64,000 nt of DNA, from contig NZ_CP117435.1 in the NCBI RefSeq assembly GCF_030687495.1, positions 5,646,501 through 5,710,500 of the forward strand, in the 5' to 3' direction. Below the pieces are notes generated by a model that saw nothing but the letters and a program-made list of their open reading frames with translations, was not told the origin of the DNA and searched no databases. The DNA comes from Pseudomonas sp. FP453 (lineage in GTDB: Bacteria; Pseudomonadota; Gammaproteobacteria; Pseudomonadales; Pseudomonadaceae). Positions 20,964 through 30,452 of this stretch are shown here, piece by piece. How positions within the stretch are numbered: the first letter of the stretch is position 1; every line of letters starts with the position of its first letter. The position numbers and the translations under genes were made by a program.

Positions 20964-23318
20964 ATGCCTGCGCCGGCCCACCCCCTTGATCGCCAACTGA
21001 CCCTCGCCAATGGCCTGCGGGTTACCCTGCTCCATGCGCCACGCTTGAAGCGCTGCGCCGCGGCCTTACAGGTGGCTGCCGGCAGCCATGACGTGCCGCT
21101 GGCTTGGCCGGGACTGGCGCATTTTCTTGAACACCTGTTGTTTCTCGGCACCGAGCGCTTTCCTACCAGCGAAGGGTTGATGGCTTACGTGCAACGCTAC
21201 GGTGGCCAGGTCAATGCCAGCACCCGTGAGCGCACCACCGAGTTCTTCTTTGAACTGCCGGTTGCCACCTTTGCCGATGGACTGAAACGCTTGGCGGACA
21301 TGCTGGCCCACCCGCGTCTGGCGCTGAACGACCAACTGCGCGAGCGCGAAGTGCTGCACGCGGAGTGTGTCGCCTGGTCCCAGGATGCCAAGGCACAGCA
21401 GCAGGTGGCGTTGCTCGAAGGCCTGGCGGCAGATCATCCACTGCGCGGCTTTCATGCGGGCAACCGCGACAGTCTGCCGGTGGAGCGTGAGGCTTTTCAG
21501 CAGGCCTTGCGGGAATTTCATCAGCAGTTTTACCAGAGCGGACAGATGAGCCTGCGCCTTGCCGGGCCGCAGCCTTTGGACGAACTGGAGGCCCTGGCCC
21601 AGCGGTTCGGCCAGCAGCTGGCTACAGGTCCGCTGCACCCTCAAGTCGCGCCACTCGCATTGATGCCCGGCCATGCCCAGGGCTATCAGCACATAGCCGG
21701 AAATCACCTGCATCAGGTCATCACATGCCATGCGCCCCGCGCGGCGCTGGAGTTCCTTTGCACCTGGCTCAACGCCTCGGCACCGGGCGGGCTGTTGGCT
21801 GAACTGCAAACCCGGCAACTGGCCACTGACTTACAGGCGACGGTGCTGTATCACTTCGCCGGACAAGCGCTGCTCGATATGGACTTTACGCTCGGCGCAC
21901 AAGGTGAACAGGCGACACTGATTGAATCCTTGCTGTACGACTGGCTGAGCTTTTTCGCACATAGCGATTGGACTGCACTGCAAGAAGAGTTCGCCCTGCT
22001 CGCCACTCGCCAGCAACAGACCCGAGGCGCCCTGGCCCTGGTTCAATACGCCAACGAAGACTTGTCGGAGCAGGCCATCGCCGCCCTCAAAGCCATGCTC
22101 GACGCCCTGCACCTGCCAGCCTCCCGACACACATGGCAACTGCCACCCAACAATCCCTTCCTGCGCCCGCCGCTCAAGGAAGAACGCGCCGGCCTGATTC
22201 GCGGACAGACCAGCGCCCATCGTGGTTTACGCACGTTCGCCCAGGACCGTTCACGGGGGCGCCGAGAAGTATCGGCACTGACGTTCAGCCAAGCGCTGGC
22301 GGACGATACCGATGAAGCCGCGCTGTACCTGCGCTGGCGCTTTGCTCCCTCGGGTCTGGAAAGCGCCTTGCAGCCATTGCGTGAGAATGCTCGCCAGGCG
22401 GGCGTCGAAGTGTCGTTTGAAACCGTCGGCAATGACTGGCTGGTGAAACTGGTCGGGCTAACCGAACCCATGCCAGCAGTGCTGGACGCATTGGCGCACA
22501 GCCTGAATCAGACGCAACAGGCACCCTGCGCCCCCACGCCGATGTTCGCCATCCGCGAATTACTCAAGGCGTTGCCTGCTTTCTGCACCGCCATCACGCC
22601 CGAAAACGCCGAGACAACCTGGGCCAGCGCACAGTGGCAAGGCCTGGGGCTGGGGTTTTCCACCGTGTCTGAGGCAGCGATCAAAGCCGCAGCGGCCCGC
22701 CTGCCCGGGCACCCGGCCAATCTCGATCAGGTCCTGCCAACCCTCGGCGGCCAGCGTGTCTGGCATGAGGTGCAAACTGACTCCAACGAAGCCGCCCTGC
22801 TGCTGTTTTGCCCGACGCCCAGCCAATCCCTGGCGGATGAGGCTGCCTGGCGCCTGCTCGGGCATGTGCTCCAGGGCCCGTTTTACCAACGCCTGCGGGT
22901 AGAACTGCAAATCGGCTACGCCGTGTTCAGCGGCGTCCGACAGATCAACGGGCAAACCGGTCTGCTGTTTGGTGTGCAATCCCCCAGCGTGCCCCTCGAG
23001 GGGATCGTCGAACACCTGCACACCTTCCTCACGCAGTTACCGGCACGTATCAGCAGCAGCGAGGACCTCGGCAACCTGACGCTGGCCCGACAGTTCTCAG
23101 CCGAGACGCTACCGCTTGCCCAGGCCGCCGAGCTGCTCTGGCACGCGCGTTTGGCGCGGCACCCGGCGGACTATCTGGAGCGCCTTCAACAATCAATCCA
23201 GGGCCTCACACCTGAACAGATGCAGCACGCCGCCGAACAATTGATCGACGCCACAGGCGGCTGGCGCTGTATCGCCAACGGCCCAATCATCCAGGGTCAA
23301 TGGCAGTCTCCAGGCTGA
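20964..23318 (+). CDS. pqqF: PQQ biosynthesis peptidase PqqF
   Basis: M16-family zinc metalloprotease thought to process the PqqA peptide during pyrroloquinoline quinone synthesis. The inverted zinc site HFLEH is visible near residue 55 with the distal glutamate region downstream; the C-terminal half is a degenerate M16 domain. About 784 residues from the ATG at 20964; a GTG two codons upstream (20958) is also possible. It leads the pqqF-A-B-C-D-E cluster, the usual order in Pseudomonas. Confidence 0.92.
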   Translation: MPAPAHPLDRQLTLANGLRVTLLHAPRLKRCAAALQVAAGSHDVPLAWPGLAHFLEHLLFLGTERFPTSEGLMAYVQRYGGQVNASTRERTTEFFFELPVATFADGLKRLADMLAHPRLALNDQLREREVLHAECVAWSQDAKAQQQVALLEGLAADHPLRGFHAGNRDSLPVEREAFQQALREFHQQFYQSGQMSLRLAGPQPLDELEALAQRFGQQLATGPLHPQVAPLALMPGHAQGYQHIAGNHLHQVITCHAPRAALEFLCTWLNASAPGGLLAELQTRQLATDLQATVLYHFAGQALLDMDFTLGAQGEQATLIESLLYDWLSFFAHSDWTALQEEFALLATRQQQTRGALALVQYANEDLSEQAIAALKAMLDALHLPASRHTWQLPPNNPFLRPPLKEERAGLIRGQTSAHRGLRTFAQDRSRGRREVSALTFSQALADDTDEAALYLRWRFAPSGLESALQPLRENARQAGVEVSFETVGNDWLVKLVGLTEPMPAVLDALAHSLNQTQQAPCAPTPMFAIRELLKALPAFCTAITPENAETTWASAQWQGLGLGFSTVSEAAIKAAAARLPGHPANLDQVLPTLGGQRVWHEVQTDSNEAALLLFCPTPSQSLADEAAWRLLGHVLQGPFYQRLRVELQIGYAVFSGVRQINGQTGLLFGVQSPSVPLEGIVEHLHTFLTQLPARISSSEDLGNLTLARQFSAETLPLAQAAELLWHARLARHPADYLERLQQSIQGLTPEQMQHAAEQLIDATGGWRCIANGPIIQGQWQSPG

Positions 23319-23429
23319 TCATTGCCAACCCTGCAACAGGCTTTTTCCTCCGAGACAGCGCTAACTTGAACAGATCTGAGTATTATTCCTACGCACACAG
23401 CTGAACATCTCCGATTGGAGGTGGACTAT

Positions 23430-23552
23430 ATGTATTACTTGGTAGTGAAAGTCCCATCCCTTGGTAGGAGTAAGAATATGACCTGGTCCAAACCTGCTTA
23501 CACTGATCTGCGTATCGGTTTCGAAGTCACCATGTACTTCGCCAGCCGTTAA
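23430..23552 (+). CDS. pqqA: PQQ precursor peptide PqqA
   Basis: Ribosomally made precursor whose Glu16 and Tyr20 (in the FEVTMYF stretch) are cross-linked by PqqE and become PQQ. The canonical 24-residue peptide starts at ATG 23478 with AGGAG 7 bases upstream, and begins [14 protein letters not shown]. An in-frame ATG at 23430 with an even better GGAGG (23417-23421, 8-base spacing) would give a 40-residue form with the extra leader [17 protein letters not shown] give the longer span so both starts are covered; the 24-residue form is the established one. Confidence 0.93.
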   Translation: MYYLVVKVPSLGRSKNMTWSKPAYTDLRIGFEVTMYFASR

Positions 23553-23568
23553 TCTGCTGGGTAATACA

Positions 23569-23597
23569 ACGCCTCGGCCCGCCCGGGGCGTTTTTGT
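23569..23597 (+). terminator. Attenuator between pqqA and pqqB
   Basis: Nine-bp stem ACGCCTCGG (23569-23577) with CCGGGGCGT (23583-23591), one T-G pair, followed by TTTTTGTTTT. Partial termination here would explain the much higher pqqA than pqqB-E expression reported in related bacteria. Confidence 0.8.
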
Positions 23598-23621
23598 TTT
23601 GAGCTTTGCTTGGGAGCTACC

Positions 23622-24533
23622 ATGTTTGTCCAGATTCTAGGTTCCGCCGCCGGCGGTGGTTTCCCCCAGTGGAACTGCAACTGCGTGAACTGCGCAGGTT
23701 TTCGGGATGGCAGCCTGCGGGCCCAGGCGCGTACGCAGTCGTCCATCGCCCTCTCCGACGATGGCGTGAACTGGGTGCTGTGCAACGCCTCGCCGGATAT
23801 TCGTGCACAACTGCAAAGCTTTGCGCCGATGCAACCGGGCCGCGCCCTGCGCGACACCGGCATCAGCGCGATCATCCTGATGGACAGCCAGATCGACCAC
23901 ACCACCGGCCTGCTGAGCCTGCGCGAAGGTTGCCCGCACCAGGTGTGGTGCACTGACATGGTCCATGAAGACCTCAGCACCGGCTTCCCGCTGTTCACCA
24001 TGCTCACCCACTGGAACGGCGGCCTGGCCTGGAACCGCATCGAGCTGGACGCCAGCTTCACTGTCCCGGCCTGCCCCAACCTGCGTTTCACCCCGCTGCC
24101 ACTGCGCAGCGCCGCACCGCCCTACTCGCCGCACCGCTTCGACCCGCACCCGGGCGACAACATCGGCTTGATCGTCGAAGACCTGCGCACCGGCGGCAAG
24201 CTGTTCTACGCTCCAGGCCTGGGCAAAGTCGACGCGCCGCTGCTGGAGATCATGGCCAGCAGCGACTGCCTGCTGGTGGACGGCACGATGTGGGATGACG
24301 ACGAAATGCAGCGCCGTGGCGTCGGCACCCGCACCGGGCGCGAGATGGGCCACCTGGCGCAAAACGGCCCCGGCGGCATGCTCGAAGTGCTGGAACAGTT
24401 GCCCGAGCAGCGCAAAGTACTTATCCACATCAACAACACCAACCCGATCCTCGATGAAGACTCCCCCGAGCGAGCGGAACTGGTACGGCGCAATGTCGAA
24501 GTGGCTTACGACGGCATGAGCATTGAATTGTAG
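23622..24533 (+). CDS. pqqB: PQQ biosynthesis protein PqqB
   Basis: Metallo-beta-lactamase-fold protein of 303 residues, reported to hydroxylate tyrosine intermediates of PQQ. It starts [19 protein letters not shown]; the paired cysteines in NCNCVNC and the [11 protein letters not shown] block are family features. An ATG four codons upstream is in frame, but GGGAG is best placed for 23622. It lies 24 bases after the attenuator. Confidence 0.95.
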   Translation: MFVQILGSAAGGGFPQWNCNCVNCAGFRDGSLRAQARTQSSIALSDDGVNWVLCNASPDIRAQLQSFAPMQPGRALRDTGISAIILMDSQIDHTTGLLSLREGCPHQVWCTDMVHEDLSTGFPLFTMLTHWNGGLAWNRIELDASFTVPACPNLRFTPLPLRSAAPPYSPHRFDPHPGDNIGLIVEDLRTGGKLFYAPGLGKVDAPLLEIMASSDCLLVDGTMWDDDEMQRRGVGTRTGREMGHLAQNGPGGMLEVLEQLPEQRKVLIHINNTNPILDEDSPERAELVRRNVEVAYDGMSIEL

Positions 24534-24544
24534 GAGCAGACGAT

Positions 24545-25297
24545 ATGACTGACACGCCGTTGACCACCGCTGAATTCGAAGCCGCCCTGCGGGCCAAAGG
24601 CGCCTTCTACCACATCCATCACCCGTACCACGTGGCGATGTATGAAGGCCGCGCCAGCCGCGAGCAGATCCAGGGCTGGGTCGCCAACCGTTTCTACTAC
24701 CAGGTGAACATCCCGCTCAAAGACGCGGCGATCCTGGCCAATTGCCCGGACCGCGAGATCCGCCGCGAGTGGATCCAGCGCCTGCTCGACCACGACGGCG
24801 CACCGGGTGAAGACGGCGGCATCGAAGCCTGGCTGCGCCTGGGCCAGGCCGTCGGCCTCGACCCGGATCAACTGCGTTCGCAGGAATTGGTCCTGCCCGG
24901 CGTACGATTTGCGGTAGATGCCTACGTCAACTTCGCCCGTCGCGCCAGCTGGCAGGAAGCCGCCAGCAGCTCGCTGACCGAACTGTTCGCGCCGCAAATC
25001 CACCAGTCGCGCCTCGACAGCTGGCCGCAGCATTACCCGTGGATCGACCCCACCGGCTACGAATATTTCCGCACCCGCCTGGGCCAGGCACGGCGCGACG
25101 TGGAGCACGGTTTGGCGATCACCCTGCAGCACTACACCACCCGCGAAGGCCAGGAACGCATGCTGGAAATTCTCCAGTTCAAACTGGATATCTTGTGGAG
25201 CATGCTGGACGCCATGAGCATGGCCTACGAACTGAAACGCCCGCCGTATCACAGCGTGACCGACCAACGGGTATGGCATAAGGGGATCGCCCTATGA
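24545..25297 (+). CDS. pqqC: Pyrroloquinoline-quinone synthase PqqC
   Basis: Cofactorless oxidase that carries out the final ring closure and eight-electron oxidation to PQQ. The 250-residue product is full length, with the conserved [14 protein letters not shown] start region, RFYYQ, and EYFRTRL blocks of the TenA-like all-helical fold. Preceded by GGAG 11 bases from pqqB; its stop overlaps the pqqD start. Confidence 0.96.
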   Translation: MTDTPLTTAEFEAALRAKGAFYHIHHPYHVAMYEGRASREQIQGWVANRFYYQVNIPLKDAAILANCPDREIRREWIQRLLDHDGAPGEDGGIEAWLRLGQAVGLDPDQLRSQELVLPGVRFAVDAYVNFARRASWQEAASSSLTELFAPQIHQSRLDSWPQHYPWIDPTGYEYFRTRLGQARRDVEHGLAITLQHYTTREGQERMLEILQFKLDILWSMLDAMSMAYELKRPPYHSVTDQRVWHKGIAL

Positions 25298-25569
25298 GCT
25301 TTGATCGCAGCAAGAAACCGACCTGGCGCCAAGGCTATCGCTACCAGTACGAACCCGCGCAAAAGGGCCATGTGCTGCTCTACCCCGAAGGCATGATCAA
25401 GCTCAACGACAGCGCCGCGCTGATCGGCGGCTTGATCGACGGCGAGCGCGACGTGGCGGCGATCATCGCCGAGCTGGATAAGCAGTTTCCCGGCGTGGCT
25501 GAGCTCGGTAAAGATATCGAGGATTTCATGGAGGTCGCCCGTGCTGAGCACTGGATCACCCTTGCCTGA
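25294..25569 (+). CDS. pqqD: PQQ peptide chaperone PqqD
   Basis: A 91-residue RiPP-recognition (RRE) protein that binds PqqA and presents it to PqqE. It contains the winged-helix pattern [27 protein letters not shown] typical of the family (key residues spread over about 26-50). The ATG overlaps the pqqC stop by 4 bases and its 3' end overlaps pqqE by 29 bases. Confidence 0.95.
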   Translation: MSFDRSKKPTWRQGYRYQYEPAQKGHVLLYPEGMIKLNDSAALIGGLIDGERDVAAIIAELDKQFPGVAELGKDIEDFMEVARAEHWITLA

Positions 25570-26692
25570 AAAACCGCCGATTGGCCTGCCGTTGTGGCTG
25601 CTCGCCGAGCTGACCTACCGCTGCCCGTTGCAGTGCCCGTATTGCTCCAATCCGCTGGATTTTGCCGAACAGGGCAAGGAACTGAGCACCGAGCAGTGGT
25701 TCAAGGTGTTTCGCGAAGCGCGGGAAATGGGCGCCGCGCAGCTGGGTTTTTCCGGCGGTGAACCGCTGGTGCGCCAGGACCTCGCCGAACTGATCGCCGA
25801 GGCGCGCAAACTGGGGTTCTACACCAACCTGATCACCTCCGGCATCGGCCTCACCGAGCAGAAGATCAGCGACTTCAAGAAGGCCGGCCTGGACCATATC
25901 CAGATCAGCTTCCAGGCCAGCGACGAGCAAGTGAACAACCTGCTGGCCGGCTCGAAAAAAGCCTTCGCGCAAAAACTCGAAATGGCCCGCGCGGTAAAAG
26001 CCCACGGCTATCCGATGGTGCTGAACTTCGTCACCCATCGGCACAATATCGACAAGATCGACCGCATCATCGAGCTGTGCATCGCGCTGGAAGCGGACTT
26101 TGTCGAACTCGCCACCTGCCAGTTCTACGGCTGGGCGCAGCTCAACCGTGTCGGGTTATTGCCAACCCAGGAACAGCTGGTGCGCGCCGAACGCATCACC
26201 AACGAATACCGCGCCAAACTGGAAGCCGAAGGCCACCCGTGCAAGCTGATCTTCGTGACCCCGGACTACTACGAGGAACGCCCGAAAGCCTGCATGAATG
26301 GTTGGGGCAGTATCTTTCTGACCGTCACGCCGGACGGCACTGCCCTGCCCTGTCACGGCGCCCGACAGATGCCGGTGCAATTTCCCAATGTGCGCGAGCA
26401 CAGCATGCAACACATCTGGTACGACTCGTTCGGCTTCAACCGCTTTCGCGGCTACGACTGGATGCCCGAGCCGTGCCGTTCATGCGATGAAAAGGAAAAA
26501 GACTTCGGCGGCTGCCGCTGCCAGGCCTTCATGCTCACGGGGGACGCGAGCAATGCCGACCCGGTGTGCAGCAAGTCCGAGCAGCACGGCATCATCCTCA
26601 AGGCGCGGGAAGAGGCCGAACACGCCACTCAGACCATCGAGCAACTGGCCTTTCGCAATGAGCGCAACTCACGGCTCATCGCCAAAGGCTGA
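25541..26692 (+). CDS. pqqE: PqqA peptide cyclase PqqE (radical SAM)
   Basis: Radical SAM enzyme that forms the Glu-Tyr carbon-carbon bond in PqqA. CxxxCxxC is at C28, C32, C35 (CPLQCPYC), and a SPASM-type C-terminal domain with extra cysteines (CMNGW, CHGAR, CRSC, GGCRCQ, PVCSK) binds the auxiliary clusters. Length 383 residues. The GTG start at 25541 lies inside the pqqD coding region, which supports translational coupling. Last gene of the cluster; the prolyl-oligopeptidase often found next in Pseudomonas is absent here. Confidence 0.95.
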   Translation: MLSTGSPLPEKPPIGLPLWLLAELTYRCPLQCPYCSNPLDFAEQGKELSTEQWFKVFREAREMGAAQLGFSGGEPLVRQDLAELIAEARKLGFYTNLITSGIGLTEQKISDFKKAGLDHIQISFQASDEQVNNLLAGSKKAFAQKLEMARAVKAHGYPMVLNFVTHRHNIDKIDRIIELCIALEADFVELATCQFYGWAQLNRVGLLPTQEQLVRAERITNEYRAKLEAEGHPCKLIFVTPDYYEERPKACMNGWGSIFLTVTPDGTALPCHGARQMPVQFPNVREHSMQHIWYDSFGFNRFRGYDWMPEPCRSCDEKEKDFGGCRCQAFMLTGDASNADPVCSKSEQHGIILKAREEAEHATQTIEQLAFRNERNSRLIAKG

Positions 26693-26697
26693 CGGCC

Positions 26698-26856
26698 TCA
26701 GCGCTTGGCGATGATGTACACCGCGTGAATGATGCCCGGGAAATAACCGCACAAGGTCAGCAGAATATTCAGCCAGAACGCACCGGCGAAACCCACTTGC
26801 AGGAACACACCCAGTGGCGGCAGCAGAATGGCGATGATGATACGAATGATGTCCAT
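26698..26856 (-). CDS. YqaE/Pmp3 family membrane protein
   Basis: Fifty-two-residue hydrophobic protein MDIIRIIIAILLPPLGVFLQ..., with two membrane segments and the Pmp3/YqaE/UPF0057 signature (PPLGVFLQVG, LTLCGYFPGIIHA). Eukaryotic relatives affect membrane potential and salt tolerance; the bacterial role is uncertain. The longer upstream reading to 26949 adds non-conserved residues. It is convergent with pqqE. Confidence 0.9.
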   Translation of the reverse strand: MDIIRIIIAILLPPLGVFLQVGFAGAFWLNILLTLCGYFPGIIHAVYIIAKR

Positions 26857-26951
26857 GGGTTCAGCTCCAGAAAATCGGCTCGTGTGAGCCGTGTAGCTAA
26901 TCGACCTTGGGGGTTCGTGAGGGTTCAGTGGGATCTGGCATAGCGCCACCG

Positions 26952-27272
26952 TCAGGCCAGAATTTCCAGGCCGTGCTTCTGCACGATGCTCAGTAGCTTG
27001 AGTGCCATGCCGCTAGGGCGTTTCTCGCCGGATTCCCACTGTTTCACCGTGGAGGCGCTGGTGTTGAGGTAGCGTGCGAAAACAGGTTGGCTGACGTGGC
27101 TGTTTTCGCGTAGCTCTTTAATTTTTTCTGCCGGGATTTGTTCCGGCACAGCAGACAAGCATGCTTCGTCATATTCACGAAGGGTGGTCTTAGTGATGGC
27201 GCCGATAGCGTAAAGCGCTTCAGCAGAATGGTGAATGGACTCAAACACCTCGCTTTTATACTTCTTGGTCAT
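26952..27272 (-). CDS. XRE-family antitoxin of a RelE-type pair
   Basis: A 106-residue DNA-binding protein with a C-terminal Cro/CI-type helix-turn-helix (ELRENSHVSQPVFARYLNTSASTVKQWESG, about residues 50-80). The start at 27272 overlaps the upstream toxin gene by 17 bases, the typical layout of a toxin-first (HigBA-like) module, where the second protein neutralises the toxin and represses the operon. Base composition is lower in GC than neighbours, consistent with transfer. Confidence 0.85.
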   Translation of the reverse strand: MTKKYKSEVFESIHHSAEALYAIGAITKTTLREYDEACLSAVPEQIPAEKIKELRENSHVSQPVFARYLNTSASTVKQWESGEKRPSGMALKLLSIVQKHGLEILA

Positions 27273-27621
27273 GATGTATCTCCACAAACTCCTTGAGTTC
27301 CAGCATCCGCTGAATCTGTTCTTCATTGAAACGTTCATACGTCGTAGCCACTGACCTAAGCCAAACCAGTTCGCTCTGACTGATATTGCTTTGGTCTTGC
27401 TTGGCGAACAGCAATTGATATACCGAGTAGTGCCGCCCCTTGGCCAATACGATGGAACGATGTCTGTTCTGGTTGAGGCGCTTTTTCCAAACACCACCTC
27501 CCAGATTATCTGCCTGCCCCTTCAACAATTGGCCAAACGCCTCCCTCAATTGCGAATCACAGATCCAGGCCTTGCTGGCTGCATCAGCAAATTTCCGGGT
27601 CTTGAATAACCTGAGCTTCAT
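27256..27621 (-). CDS. RelE/ParE-superfamily toxin
   Basis: A 121-residue small basic protein, MKLRLFKTRKFADAASKAWI..., resembling the RelE-like addiction toxins that pair with HTH antitoxins. The conserved block is GGGVWKKRLNQNRHRSIVLAKG, rich in Lys/Arg/His that could form an mRNA-cleaving surface. The frame reads further upstream, but family length and the operator at 27643-27657 put the start at 27621. Exact toxin activity (ribosome-dependent RNase or other) cannot be read from the sequence. Confidence 0.82.
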   Translation of the reverse strand: MKLRLFKTRKFADAASKAWICDSQLREAFGQLLKGQADNLGGGVWKKRLNQNRHRSIVLAKGRHYSVYQLLFAKQDQSNISQSELVWLRSVATTYERFNEEQIQRMLELKEFVEIHHDQEV

Positions 27622-27642
27622 GGATATCCCTTCCAGCAAACA

Positions 27643-27657
27643 TACCACCCAGTGGTA
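27643..27657. promoter_or_regulatory. Candidate toxin-antitoxin operator
   Basis: Perfect palindrome TACCAC-CCA-GTGGTA, about 22 bases upstream of the toxin start. Its position suits autorepression by the HTH antitoxin. Confidence 0.55.
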
Positions 27658-27782
27658 CAGATTAGAAATGGAGCACACCACAAAGCTCCACACCCCATCG
27701 GCAGTCCTTGCCGACGTCCGCTAAAAAGTCATTGTTTTCACAAGCGCTCAATCAACATTTTCAATCCAAAAATTTCACAGAC

Positions 27783-27821
27783 AAAAAAACGCCCCCAGCC
27801 AAAAGAATCAGGCCGGAGGCG
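27783..27821 (-). terminator. Terminator of the aminotransferase gene
   Basis: On the minus strand an 11-bp stem CGCCTCCGGCC / GGCTGGGGGCG with a ten-base loop is followed by seven T. It lies 35 bases past the aminotransferase stop. Confidence 0.9.
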
Positions 27822-27856
27822 CCGCGTATACCGCGAGACGGTTCAGGAAATAGGGG

Positions 27857-29116
27857 TTAAACCGCGATGCCCCTGCGGCATTGCAGTTGCGCGGTGCGCA
27901 CGCGGGAGAAGGCGCGTGCCAGGCGCAGGAGCATTTCGTCGATGTTGCTTTTGCTCACCGTCAGCGCCGGGGTAAGGCGCAGGCAGTTGGATTGCGGGGC
28001 GTTGAGGATCAGGCCTTCGTGCAGCGCCGCTTTTACCACCGCATCCGCAGAATCATCCGACAAGGTCAGGCCCCACATCAGGCCGTGGCCGCGCAGTTGG
28101 CCGTGGTCGTAGCGGTAAGCCAGGCGGGCGAGGCCTTCGCCCAGGTGCAGGCCGGCTTCGCGCACATGCTCTAGAAAGCCGTGTTCCAGCACGGTATCGA
28201 GAACCGCCACGCCGGCCGACGCCATCAGCGCATTGCCGTGGTGGGTGCCTTCCAGCTCGCCCACTTCGAAGCAACAGGCGTTGCCCCGCGCCAGCAGCGC
28301 CGCCAGGGGCACGCCGCCGCCGAGGCCTTTGCCGAGGGTAATGATGTCGGCGCGCACACCGTATTGCTGTTCGGCGAGCAAGGTGCCGCAGCGGCCGAGG
28401 CCGGTTTGCACTTCGTCGAGGATCAGCAGGATGCCCAGCTCGCGGCACAGGCGCTCGACACCTTTGAGATAGTGCTCGGTCGCGGGAATCACGCCGGCTT
28501 CGCCCTGGATCGGTTCAAGCATGATCGCGACGGTTTGCGCATCCACAGCGGCATGCAGCGCCGGCAAATCGTTGAAGGGCACGTGGCTGAAGCCCGGCAA
28601 TTGCGGTTCGAAGCGGTTGCCAGCGGCGCCCGCCGAAGCGGCCATCGCCGCGAAGCTGCGCCCATGGCAACCGGCGCTGGCGCTGATGATCCGATAGGCG
28701 CCGCCGCGATGCAGCTGACCCCATTTACGCGCCAGCTTGATCGCCGCTTCGCAGGCTTCCGCGCCGCTGTTGAGCAGGTAAGCCTGGTCGCTGCCGGTGC
28801 GGTGGCACAGGCGCTCGGCCAGGTTGAGTTGGGCGCGGTTAAACAGGCCGTTCCCCGGGTTGATCAGTGCCTGGGTCTGGTCGGCCAGGGCTTTGATCAA
28901 CACTTGCGGGCTATGGCCGAGGCTGTTGGCGGCGTTGCCCTGGCTGAAATCCAGGTAGGCACGGTCCTCACTGTCCCACAGCCAGGAGCCCTGGCCGCGT
29001 ACGAAAACTTGCGGCGGCCGCGCCACGCTGGGCATCAGGGCATCTCCCGACGGCGCTTCCTCCAGAATCAGGTCATCCAGGCTCGGCGCAGGGCGACGCA
29101 TGTTGAACAGGTTCAC
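27857..29116 (-). CDS. Class-III aminotransferase (acetylornithine aminotransferase-like)
   Basis: PLP-dependent class-III aminotransferase of 419 residues, close to acetylornithine/succinylornithine transaminases (ArgD/AstC type). Recognisable parts: GNAANSLGHS near the N terminus, NSGAEACEAAIKLAR, LDEVQTGLGR, and the Schiff-base lysine in TLGKGLGGGVPL. The GTG start has GGGGGTGAT just upstream; an ATG five codons later is the alternative. Not in an arginine cluster, but divergent from a LysR gene that probably controls it, so it is likely a catabolic paralogue rather than the main ArgD. Confidence 0.85.
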   Translation of the reverse strand: MNLFNMRRPAPSLDDLILEEAPSGDALMPSVARPPQVFVRGQGSWLWDSEDRAYLDFSQGNAANSLGHSPQVLIKALADQTQALINPGNGLFNRAQLNLAERLCHRTGSDQAYLLNSGAEACEAAIKLARKWGQLHRGGAYRIISASAGCHGRSFAAMAASAGAAGNRFEPQLPGFSHVPFNDLPALHAAVDAQTVAIMLEPIQGEAGVIPATEHYLKGVERLCRELGILLILDEVQTGLGRCGTLLAEQQYGVRADIITLGKGLGGGVPLAALLARGNACCFEVGELEGTHHGNALMASAGVAVLDTVLEHGFLEHVREAGLHLGEGLARLAYRYDHGQLRGHGLMWGLTLSDDSADAVVKAALHEGLILNAPQSNCLRLTPALTVSKSNIDEMLLRLARAFSRVRTAQLQCRRGIAV

Positions 29117-29254
29117 AGATCACCCCCGATAGCAACCGGACCTTGGTCGGTCCACCCGGCCACTACGGCCATGAGGTTTTTTGCCTTGCCTATGTAAACG
29201 CTGTCTGAAGAAACGCTGTTCATTGCCCGATCTGGCCCTGTAAGCCCTGCGAAT

Positions 29255-29274
29255 AGGCGCTAGACTAGGCGCCT
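29255..29274. promoter_or_regulatory. Candidate LysR-type operator
   Basis: Near-perfect inverted repeat AGGCGCTAG-A-CTAGGCGCCT (one extra G in the right arm) in the divergent aminotransferase/LysR gap, 50-70 bases before the LysR start. LysR proteins commonly bind dyads in such gaps and regulate both genes. Confidence 0.45.
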
Positions 29275-29325
29275 CGGGGGCCAACGGCCATTTCGATTTT
29301 CCAGCTTTTTCGATAAGTAAGCCTT

Positions 29326-30226
29326 ATGGATTTCAAGCAACTGCGTTATTTCGTCGCGGTGTATGAGGAAGGCCACGTCGGCCGTGCCGCCGAGCGTCTG
29401 TCGATCTCCCAACCGGCGCTGTCCCAGCAGATTCGCCAGCTGGAGCAGAACCTCGATGTGAGCCTGTTCGAACGCAGCAGCAAACGCCTGTTGCCGACCC
29501 TGGCGGCCCACACGCTGTACAACCACGCGTTGCCGCTGATCGATGGCATGCAGCAAGCCGTCGAAGCCTTGCGCAACTTCAAGGGCCAGGCCATGCGGCA
29601 CCTTGGCCATCGGCGTGCTGCAAACCGTGCACACCAGCCTGGTCCCGCAAATGCTTGAACGAGTGCGCAAGGCCCAGCCCCATCTGGTGGTGCAGATCTA
29701 CGAATTGACCGGTTTGGAGATTGAACGGCGACTGCTGAACGGCTCGCTGGACATCGGCATCAGCTACCTGCCGCCACGCCAGCCCGGACTGCACGGTGCA
29801 CTGCTGTACGAAGATGAGTTGAAGGTCGTCATCCCCGAAGATCACCCGCTGCGGGAATTCAAGAAAGTCTCGCTGAAACAGGCGGCCGAATTGCCAATGT
29901 TGCTACTGGGGGAAGAGTTTCAGGTGCGGCAGATCTGGCAAGGCCAGTTGGCCAACCTTGGGCGGCGCCCGCAGGTGCAGGCCGAGTTGAACACCATGGT
30001 GGGGATTCTCGACAGCCTGCCCCACACCCAACTGGCGACGGTTTTGCCGGGGCGTTCCCAGGACGAACACAACAGCCAGTCACTGCTGTGGAAACCCTTG
30101 AGCGAACCCAGGGTGCCGTTGAAAGTGGGCTTGGTGTGCCGCGATGCGCAGCGCCAGCAGGCGACAGTAGCGCTGTTGCGCACCTTGCTCGAAGACGTGA
30201 TGAATGCCCCGCAGGCAGGCGCCTGA
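29326..30226 (+). pseudogene. LysR family transcriptional regulator, frameshifted
   Basis: LysR-type regulator: N-terminal winged HTH ([16 protein letters not shown]..., about residues 1-60) and C-terminal PBP2 effector domain (ELTGLEIERRLLNGSLDIGI). The frame breaks at about 29605, where CACCTTGGCC should read CACCTTGCC to give HLAIGVLQ; one surplus G. The repaired gene has exactly 299 codons plus stop. Divergent from the aminotransferase gene. The product resembles CynR/CbbR-type activators but the effector cannot be inferred. Confidence 0.88.
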
Positions 30227-30248
30227 CTTTTTCGCGGGCAAAAGAAAA

Positions 30249-30268
30249 CCCCGCCGAAGCGGGGCTTT
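30249..30268 (+). terminator. Terminator after the LysR gene
   Basis: CCCCGC-CGAA-GCGGGG stem-loop with upstream AAAA and downstream CTTT. It could work in both directions between the convergent LysR and acyl-CoA dehydrogenase genes. Confidence 0.75.
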
Positions 30269-30452
30269 GCAGACTGTTTCCCTGACATCCATTTCACTCC
30301 GCCGTCCTGGCAGAATCCTACGTGTCCGTGTTGTTGCTTTGCGCTTCCTGCGCGACGTCCATGTGAAGTAGATTATCTGTGGATCCAATTTGGCGATAGA
30401 GGACGAATAGCAGCACGTCATGTAAGAGAATGCTTACACGCCCTCCAAGCCC

